A DNA stretch of 64,000 nucleotides, taken from Ariolimax columbianus. Taxonomy: Eukaryota > Mollusca > Gastropoda > Stylommatophora > Arionidae. Of the stretch, positions 55,535 through 64,000 are shown one piece after another. Positions within the stretch are counted from its first letter, which is position 1; every line of letters begins with the position of its first letter. The notes beneath the pieces were generated by a model, which was not told the origin of the DNA, ran no database searches, and worked only from the letters and a program-made list of their open reading frames with translations. The position numbers were made by a program, and so were the translations under genes. The stretch is from contig JAVGWX010000012.1 in the NCBI GenBank assembly GCA_036924085.1, positions 7,810,668-7,874,667 on the forward strand. Direction: 5' to 3'.

Positions 55535-55800
55535 GAAGCTACAATTGTGCATGGCTTGTCACATCTTTATTGAATTTTAGAAGCTAAAATTGTGCATGGC
55601 TTGTCACATCTTTATTGAATTTTAGAAGCTACAATTGTGCATGGCTTGTCACATCTTTATTGAATTTTAGAAGCTACAATTGTGCATGGCTTGTCACATC
55701 TTTATTGGATTTTATAAGCTACAATTGTGCATGGCTTGTCACATCTTTATTGAACTTTAGAAGCTACAATTGTGCATGACTTGTCACATCTTTATTCTCT
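55535..55800. repeat. 45-bp minisatellite, 6 units
   Basis: Units of ttgaattttagaagctacaa plus ttgtgcatggcttgtcacat and cttta, very uniform. Confidence 0.95.
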
Positions 55801-55919
55801 ACCTTCCATGACCTCTCCTGTACTCTATCTTTCCCTATAACGGATTCTCATTGAGAGTGTATCCAATCAACATTTACGTCTTCTCTGTAGTCTAACTAGT
55901 AAACTGTAGTGTTTATTAC

Positions 55920-56170
55920 CAGTAACTGCTGTCGGGGATGAAGTATTAGAAACGTTATTGTACTCGACCTCAGCTGTGGTGGCAAATTTCATTTCGTGTT
56001 GCCTTTTCTACCAAAGAAGGAAACCAGTTACCCATTTACAGCTAGGTTGACTTCTGCGTGCCAATAGCTAGAACAGAGCCCGTTACCTTAGAGTGAGTAG
56101 CAAAGACTCAAGCACTGGGCCACACAGACAGTAGTGGGTTATTGCTGATGGTTCCACATTTCTTTCTTGG
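55920..56170 (-). mobile_element. tRNA-derived SINE with a good A box
   Basis: Minus strand: tggcccagtgcttgagtc (A-box-like TGGCNNAGTG) at about 56115-56132, a degenerate B box about 35 bp on (aacgggctctgttctag), body cagctgtaaatgggtaactg and 3' end ctaatacttcatccccgaca. The best-preserved member of the family of 27120-27400 and 40690-40950. Confidence 0.65.
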
Positions 56171-57160
56171 ACGAGGGCGAGGCAACAGTAATCTGAATGT
56201 GTTTAATGAACATAATGTGACATATTATTTTGTCAGTAGTTTCCTCGTCCTCGTTATTCATCTTCCTTGAACTTCTCAAATGTCAATGTCCAAGTAGCAC
56301 TAAAGTGTCAATGTCCAAGTAGCACTAAAGTGTCAATGTCCAAGTAGCACTAGAGTGTCGATGTCCAGGTAGCACTTGAGTGTCAATGTCTAGGTAGCAC
56401 TAGAGTGTCAATGTCCAGGTAGCACTAGAGTGTCAATGTCCAGGTAGCACTAGCGTATCAATGTCCAGGTAGCACTAGAGTGTCTATGTCCAGGTAGCAC
56501 TAGAGTGTCAATGCCCAGGTAGCACTAGAGTGTCAATGTCCAGGTAGCACTAGAGTGTCAATGTCCAGGTAGCACTAGTTGCCTTTTCTACCAAAGAAGG
56601 AAACCAGTTACCCATTTACAGCTAGGTTGACTTCTGCGTGCCAATAGCTAGAACAGAGCCCGTTACCTTAGAGTGAGTAGCAAAGACTCAAGCACTGGGC
56701 CACACAGACAGTAGTGGGTTATTGCTGATGGTTCCACATTTCTTTCTTGGACGAGGGCGAGGCAACAGTAATCTGAATGTGTTTAATGAACATAATGTGA
56801 CATATTATTTTGTCAGTAGTTTCCTCGTCCTCGTTATTCATCTTCCTTGAACTTCTCAAATGTCAATGTCTAAGTAGCACTAAAGTGTCAATGTCCAAGT
56901 AGCACTAAAGTGTCAATGTCCAAGTAGCACTAGAGTGTCAATGTCCAGGTAGCACTTGAGTGTCAATGTCTAGGTAGCACTAGAGTGTCAATGTCCAGGT
57001 AGCACTAGAGTGTCAATGTCCAGGTAGCACTAGCGTATCAATGCCCAGGTAGCACTAGAGTGTCTATGTCCAGGTAGCACTAGAGTGTCAATGCCCAGGT
57101 AGCACTAGAGTGTCAATGTCCAGGTAGCACTAGAGTGTCAATGTCCAGGTAGCACTAGAG
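56001..57160. repeat. 580-bp tandem segmental duplication
   Basis: 56001-56580 and 56581-57160 are near-identical at exactly 580-bp offset, covering the front part of the SINE, about 130 bp of unique sequence and the first part of the 25-bp satellite. Only a few differences are visible (e.g. tccaagtag versus tctaagtag at about 56287/56867). Confidence 0.9.
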
Positions 57161-57885
57161 TGTCGATGTCTAGGTAGCACTAGAGTGTCTATATCCAGAT
57201 AGCACTAGAGTGTCAATATCCAGATAGCACTAGAGTGTCAATGTCCAGGTAGCACTAGCGTGTCAATGTCCAGGTAGCACTAGAGTGTCAATGCCCAGAT
57301 AGCACTAGAGTGTCAATGTCCAGGTAGCACTAGAGTGTCAATGTCCAGTAAGCACTAGAGTGTCAATGTCCAGGTAACACTAGAGTGTCAATGTTCAGGT
57401 AGCACTAAAGTGTCAATGTCCAGGTAGCACTAGAGTGTCAATGTCTAGGTAGCACTAGAGTGTCAATGTCCAAATAGCACTAGAGTGTCAATGTCCAGGT
57501 AGCACTAGAGTGTCAATGTCCAGGTAGCACTAGAGTGTCAATGTCCAGATAGCACTAGAGTGTCAATGTCCAGGTAGCACTAGAGTGTCAATGTCCAGGA
57601 AGCACTAGAGTGTCAATGTCCAGGTAACACTAGAGTGTCAATGTTCAGGTAGCACTAGAGTGTCAATGTCCAGGTAGCACTAGAGTGTCAATGTCCATGT
57701 AGCACTAGAGTGTCAATGTACAGGTAGCACTAGAGTGTCAATGTCCAGGTAGCACTAGAGTGTCAATGTCCAGGTAGCACTAGAGTGTCAATGCCCAGGT
57801 AGCACTAGAGTGTCAATGTTCAGGTAGCACTAGAGTGTCAATGTCCAGGTAGCACTAGAGTGTCAATGTCCAGGTAGCATTGGGT
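56285..57885. repeat. 25-bp satellite in two blocks (56285-56578 and 56865-57885), about 52 units
   Basis: Units of agtgtcaatgtccaggtagc plus actag, uniform with single-base variants (ccagat, tctagg, gtaaca). The split is due to the 580-bp duplication. Confidence 0.95.
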
Positions 57886-58109
57886 ATGTCTACATTTGTG
57901 TTTCATCCACACCCTTCTTGTTGATGTCTTTGTCAGAAGCCACTCGTATTGAGTTCAATTTATCTTCATTGGTGGCTGGTTACAGGGGCTTCTCTTACAT
58001 CCAGAAGTGTAGTTGAGAACCCGGACCAAGGTCGTCCTAGATGTACTTCGAAGAATTTTCAGTAGCTTCACAACTTTGTGGATCACAGTGTCCACATCGT
58101 CGGCTAGAT

Positions 58110-58620
58110 TTATGGGACAAAACATGAGGTGGGGATTGGATCAGAATGTCCCACCTTACACCTGCCGTGAGGTGGGGATTGGATCAGCATGTCCCACCTT
58201 GCACCTGCCGGGAGGTGTGGATTTGTTCAGCATGTCTCACCTGACTCTGCCGTGAGGTTGGGATTTGTTCAGTATGTCTCACTTGACCCTGATGTTAGTT
58301 GAGGATTGAATCAGCATGTCTCACTTGACCGTACCGCGATGTGGGGATTTGTTCAGCATGTCTCACCTGACCCTGATGTTAGTTGAGGATTGAATTAGCA
58401 TGTCTCACTTGACCCTGATGTGAGTTGGGGATTTGATCAGCATGTATCACCTGGCCCTGCGTGAGGTGGGGATTTGATCAACATGTCCCACTTGACACTG
58501 GCGTGAGGTGGGGATTTGATCAATATGTTTAACCCGACTCATCGCCTCCATCTTGATTAGCATGTTTAACCCGACTCATCGCCCCCATCTTGATCAGTGT
58601 GTTTACCCTGCCAAAGATTA
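58110..58620. repeat. About 43-bp minisatellite, 10-11 degenerate units
   Basis: Units of gtgaggtggggatttgatca plus gcatgtctcacctgaccctgc. The last units change to tttaacccgactcatcgcc. Confidence 0.85.
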
Positions 58621-59815
58621 CAATTTTCTTCCTTAGCTTTTCCTAGATGTTGAAATAAAGGGGCACTGTTATCTACCAAGCGTGCAATGAGAAGTGACTA
58701 TAGCGTCTCTCACCTGAAGCTAGCAGCTTCATAATGCCAAACGATATCCATCACTGTAATAGTTCACAATTTTGTATTGTACTGACATGTTTGTACGGGA
58801 GAAACAAAAACAACAATAGTTTCCAATTATTCGACGATTGACATGGACATTTCTAGTAAACAATAGTTTTCTTCGTTTCCTTTGTTATTGGTGCGGCTTA
58901 TAGTTTTTACATAAGGGAATGCCACAAGGAGAGAGATGGCCTCAGTCAGGTGTGTAGCAACTTAGGACACACCATTGTTGTATGACGGGAGCTGGTACCT
59001 CAAACTGCAACAATGGTGCTTCAACGACTTTCTGGGTTATGGGACTAATGATGATGATGAATAGGTGGACCATTGCCCAACTTTCATTAGAAGCCAGCAC
59101 AGCATACCTATAATAGTATCCTTCCGTTTCGCTCCGATGTAGGAGCTCTGGCTAGCGTTATGGTTAGTTGTCAAAGATCCAATATAATGCCTAGGTGGTG
59201 CAACTTGTAACAGTCAGTATTTCAGCTGCATGGCCAGAGAGGTTGTTATCGACACGTTCTTACAGTGATGAGCCTACCTAGAGGCCCACAGTTACACTAC
59301 AACCAGGAAGTACTACAATGATCGGTTTTAGTACCTCTCACAATATATGAGAAGCTGTTGTTACCTACAGCAAGAGAAATGTAGTCAGGAGCGAATAAAT
59401 CAGCACGATTATCTTCAAGCAACACCTACTTTGTATCTCGGCAGCAGACAAGCGCCGATGATCCGCATGGAGCCAATCGGAAATAATATAAAGAGCAAGA
59501 AAACGAGCTGCACAGAAAACTGTCAGACTTCGATGTTTGTCAAGTGTAGATTCATGCAGCAAACGTCTCTTCTCAGTGTATCGATCGGTAGAATTAATAG
59601 CTCTGGCCATAATTTATTGCACGTGAGTACACTCTCTTACCTGGAAGATAAACGCTCGTCTTTACATCCTTAAGTTTACTGGTCCTTCCTTTTGGAGATG
59701 TTAGCGATTCCAAGCCCGGCTGGAATAGTCTACCCCAAATATACGGTTTTGGTACGTTTAATACGATCTTTGTAGAATCGACATTACCTTGGAGGAATGA
59801 CATTTAATTTAAGAA
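58620..59815. other. Unassigned, repeat-poor sequence
   Basis: The ORF at 59347-59673 (108 codons, plus) and its minus-strand partner have no motif I recognise. No tandem arrays. Confidence 0.4.
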
Positions 59816-60660
<845 letters not shown>

Positions 60661-60734
60661 TTAATGTATGTCTGTCTGTCTGTCGGTTGATTGGTTTGTC
60701 TAGATGTCTACCTGTCTATCTGGCTAGATGACTA

Positions 60735-60741
60735 CCTGTCA

Positions 60742-60800
<59 letters not shown>

Positions 60801-60825
60801 CATATATATATACATATATATGTTT
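60735..60825. repeat. (TA)n microsatellite with TG variants
   Basis: About 45 TA-type dinucleotides. Confidence 0.9.
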
Positions 60826-60829
60826 GCTT

Positions 60830-61690
60830 GCCTATCTCATTACTTTTTACTAATTCCTTTTCTGGAGATGGCTTTTTTCCAGATCTATGAACGTCAGTTA
60901 CGTTGAAATCCTCTACAACTCTTCATAAGTGCCAGGCTTTCTTTGGTGTACCCTTTATCCTAGTTCCATGCTGGTTCCATCACGAACACGACTTGGTATA
61001 TTGGCAATCTCTTTATAAATGACGTAATGCCCGTCTCTCCTTTATCACTCTTATCCCCGTTTGTACTGTTTGTTTTTAGTAACTGCTTAAACCCTAGCTT
61101 TGTTTTCATAACTGGCCATCTGATACGGGGAAGATTAAAAGCTGTTATCATTACCACCAACGATGCACATTGTATCTCCATTACTCAACCATGTGGTTCT
61201 ATTTGGAACTTCACTTGCTTCGAGAGTTCTCAAGCCAGTAGGAAAGACCCACTAGTCATCTAACACAACTTTCTTCGTAGAGCCACTTCTGATATGAAAC
61301 AACAGCTGTGCAGGGAAGGTGTCCCAAACAAATACGTGCTGGATATGGATGTACTGGCCTCCGAAGCTTAGAACACCATGAAACAAATCCCGTCTCATCA
61401 AGACAAAAACAATAACATAGTTTATTGAAACCATCAATGAGGTCGTGCAATGGTGAAAAGGGGAAATAAAACCGGATAATGGACTAACTGCATCTGAGTG
61501 TGAAAGTTTCACCCAACCTTCTTCCAGGATATCTAGGCATAGTGGTTTAGGCTCATTGAGAACACCTACATGTCGTCGTGTGCACTAACATAGGCTTCTG
61601 TTTGTATTGTCACTTTTTCATGTAGACTGAAGGCTCGATAGGCCAGACGTAGTATGCACGAGCCATGCTCAAATGGAAAAGCGTTTACAT
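60830..61690. other. Unassigned sequence
   Basis: Small ORFs (73-86 codons) on both strands without recognisable domains. No tandem arrays. Confidence 0.4.
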
Positions 61691-61719
61691 TATCGTCAAT
61701 TCGATTTTCATTATCAATC

Positions 61720-63005
61720 GGATGCTAATGCTGCTGTTGCTCTTGATGTTGCTGCTATTGTTACTGTTGATGTTGCTGCTGTTGATGTTGCTTATGTTGT
61801 AAATGTTGATGTTGCTGCTGTTATTACTGTTGATGTTGCTGCTGTTATTACTGTTGATGTTGCTGCTGTTGTTACTGTTGATGTTGCTGCTGTTGTTACT
61901 GTTGATGTTGCTGTTGATGTTGCTGCTGTTGTTACTGTTGATGTTGCTGCTGATGTTACTGTTGATGTTGCTGCTGTTGTTACTGTTGATGTTGCTGCTG
62001 TTGTTACTGTTGATGTTGCTGCTGTTGTTACTGTTGATGTTGCTGCTGTTGTTACTGTTGATGTTGCTGCTGTTGTTACTGTTGATGTTGCTGCTGTGGT
62101 TACTGTTGATGTTACTGTTGATGTTGCTGTTGATGTTGCTGCTGTTGTTACTGTTGATGTTGCTGCTGATGTTACTGTTGATGTTGCTGCTGTTGTTACT
62201 GTTGATGTTGCTGCTGATGTTACTGTTGATGTTGCTGTTGATGTTACTGTTGATGTTGCTGCTGTTGATGTTTCTGCTGTTGTAAATGTTGATGTTGCTG
62301 ATGTTGTTACTGTTGATGTTGCTGCTGTTGTTACTGTTGATGTTGCTGCTGTTGTTACTGTTGATGTTGCTGCTGTTGTTACTTTTGATGTTGATGTTGC
62401 TGTTGATGTTGCTGCTGTTGTTACTTTTGATGTTGATGTTGCTGTTGATGTTGCTGCTGTTGTTACTGTCGATGTTGCTGTTGATGTTACTGTTGATGTT
62501 GCTGCTGTTGATGTTGCTGATGTTGTAAATGTTGATGTTGCTGATGTTGTTACTGTTGATGTTGCTGCTGTTGTTACTGTTGATGTTACTGCTCTTGTTA
62601 CTGTTGATGTTGCTGCTGTTGTTACTGTTGATGTTACTGTTGATGTATTTGTTGATGTTACTGTTGATGTTGCCGCTGTTGTTACTGTTGCTGTTACTGT
62701 TGATGTTGCTGCTGTTGTTTTTTTTGATGTTGATGTTGCTGTTGATGTTGCTGTTGATGTTACTGTTGAAGTTGTTGCTGTTGTTGCTGTTAATGTTGTT
62801 GCTGCTGTTGCTGTTAATGTTGCTGCTGTTGTTAATGTTGATGTTGCTGCTGTTGTTACTGTTGATGTTGCTGCTGTTGTTGCTGTTGATTTTGCTGCTC
62901 TTGTTACTGTTGATGTTGCCGCTGTTGTTACTGTTGATGTTGCTGTTGATGTTACTGTTTATGTTGCAGCTGTAGTTGCTGTTGATGTTGCTGCTGTTGT
63001 TGCTG
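61720..63005. repeat. 27-bp/hexamer-derived tract (gttgatgttgctgctgttgt plus tactgtt), about 45 units
   Basis: Words gttgct, gttact and gttgat in higher-order combinations. A 449-codon Val/Asp/Ala frame and several poly-Leu frames stay open simply because the words lack stops. Confidence 0.95.
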
Positions 63006-63029
63006 GAAGTCCCTCATACTGAGTTAAAA

Positions 63030-63235
63030 CGTATCTGTTGCCAAAGGTTCTAGGTTCAAACCTCCGATAGCACACACTCCAATTTGCCCAGATCTAAATT
63101 ATTGAGACCCTGACTGACAGTTTCAGTATAGAAGTCAACAACAAACGTGACTGGTCACCACAGCTCTAAACAATCTGAAACACAGTGACCTAACGTGTAA
63201 AGCACTTCATCCACCACGGCAGTAGTATCTGCTAT
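63030..63235 (+). mobile_element. tRNA-derived SINE-like copy, degraded
   Basis: B-box-like ggttctaggttcaaacctcc at about 63047-63066 (ggttcaaacct close to GGTTCGANTCC) and a 3' end with aagcacttcatccaccacgg. Confidence 0.45.
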
Positions 63236-63589
63236 GACGCGACATTGACTTTCCTTTTTCTTAGAAAATATTTAAAATGTTACCTGCAATTATGTTGCTC
63301 AAGTAACCGGATGTTGTCTAAGTCAGTTAGTATTAATCTGTTTACGTGTAATCCCCCATTTTCCTCTGGGGCACCAGTTACAATTGCTGGGCTAATGGTC
63401 TACTAAGTCCATCTCGTCATCTGACGGTGGACCGAGTGGGCACTTCTAGATCTACAGTCACTATAACAACGCTACTTCCCGTGCCCGTCTGTTATCGTAC
63501 GTGTGTACCCGATTCTCGATCAATATGTATTTACTAACAATACTGGGTCTATGACACAATCAAAAAGTGTAAAATAAATGGGAAATGGC
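63236..63589. other. Unassigned sequence
   Basis: About 350 bp, no ORF or repeat recognised. Confidence 0.4.
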
Positions 63590-64000
63590 TTACCTCGACG
63601 GTTGAACCTCCATCCTCTGACTTTCACCTCTAGGATTGGACCTCCATTTTCTGACTTACCTCGATGGCTGAACCTTCATTCTCTGACTCTTACCTGGATG
63701 GCTGGACCTCCATTCTCTGACTTTTACCTCGGTGGTTGAACCTCCAACATTCTCTGTCGCTTACCTCTATGGTTTGGCCCCCTTTCTCTGTCTCTTACCT
63801 TGATGGTTGGACCTCCATTCTCTCTTACCTCGATGGACCTTCATTCACTGACTCTTACCTCGATGGACCTTGATTCTGTGACTCTTACCCCGAAGGTTGG
63901 ACCTCCATTCTCTGACTCTTATCTCGATGGTTGGACCTCCATTCTCTGACTCTTACCTCGATGGTTCAACCTCCCTTCTCTGTCTCTTATCTCTATGGCT
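63590..64000. repeat. 34-bp minisatellite, about 12 units, running off the window
   Basis: Units of tctctgactcttacctcgat plus ggttggacctccat, with deletions in some. Continues beyond base 64000. Confidence 0.9.

Noticed and set aside
60960..61512. Overlapping 73-86 codon ORFs as a host gene
   Set aside because: Short, on both strands, no domain, no splice or promoter signals that stand out.
61673..63022. 449-codon Val/Asp/Ala-rich plus-strand ORF and overlapping poly-Leu ORFs
   Set aside because: They are the three frames of a gtt-word repeat that lacks stop codons; no non-repetitive part, no conserved start.

Overview
This is a non-coding, repeat-saturated stretch of an animal nuclear genome. 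There are no operons or bacterial signals. It holds several clades of non-LTR retrotransposon, a Penelope-like element relic, SINEs and kilobases of mini- and microsatellite. An 18S rRNA segment (minus strand, 10634-11467) has a metazoan core and a GC-rich V4 region that looks molluscan to me, probably gastropod; this is a moderate-confidence reading from memory. I recognise no cellular protein-coding gene. Two spots (20.16-20.76 kb and 42.10-42.75 kb) carry full cAMP-response-element palindromes next to a short ORF or exon-like ORF and are the only candidate host-gene pieces.

The most striking locus is 5141-11467. A CR1/L2-like LINE relic (3990-5140) stops in mid-reading frame and resumes at 11468. 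The 6.3 kb between is an insertion on the minus strand. It consists of a (GAA)n tail, an intact 1302-codon ORF (AP endonuclease, reverse transcriptase, RNase H and a Cys/His motif), a structured 5' leader, a tandem array whose units contain degenerate 18S rRNA pieces and repeated hairpins, and finally about 830 bp of well-preserved 18S rRNA at the extreme 5' end. It reads as a retrotransposed 18S-LINE chimera. Other copies of the same family are 5'-truncated: 1-259, 656-985, and an extreme 22-bp case at 15556-15577 flanked by a perfect 13-bp target duplication.

Layout. 0-5 kb: LINE 3' ends, a SINE with 12-bp target duplications, an RTE-like fragment, then the CR1-like relic. 5-11.5 kb: the chimeric LINE. 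11.5-25 kb: eroded RTE-like and CR1-like relics, two minisatellites and AT-rich sequence without recognisable content. 25-30.3 kb: minisatellites and tRNA-derived SINE copies. 30.3-36.7 kb: two eroded RNase H-type LINEs interrupted by a (TTC)n block, a CR1 3' end and LINE-internal minisatellites, with SINEs between them. 37-39.2 kb: 24-bp and 32-bp satellites. 39.2-47.2 kb: reverse-transcriptase relics, CRE clusters, and an ACT-triplet tract passing into 39-bp minisatellites. 47.3-50.8 kb: a SINE inside a Penelope-like fragment inside a CR1-like LINE. 51-64 kb: almost continuous tandem repeats (39-, 26-, 40-, 45-, 25-, 43-, 4-, 27- and 34-bp units) with SINE pieces and a 580-bp tandem duplication.

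The components form a parasite network rather than a pathway. The intact RNase H LINE and the 350-bp SINE share a GAA-type tail, so the LINE may mobilise the SINE. Insertion boundaries give a relative chronology: RTE-like and CR1-like relics are oldest, the SINEs and Penelope-like element came later, and the chimeric LINE is young. Several minisatellites have grown out of LINE sequence.
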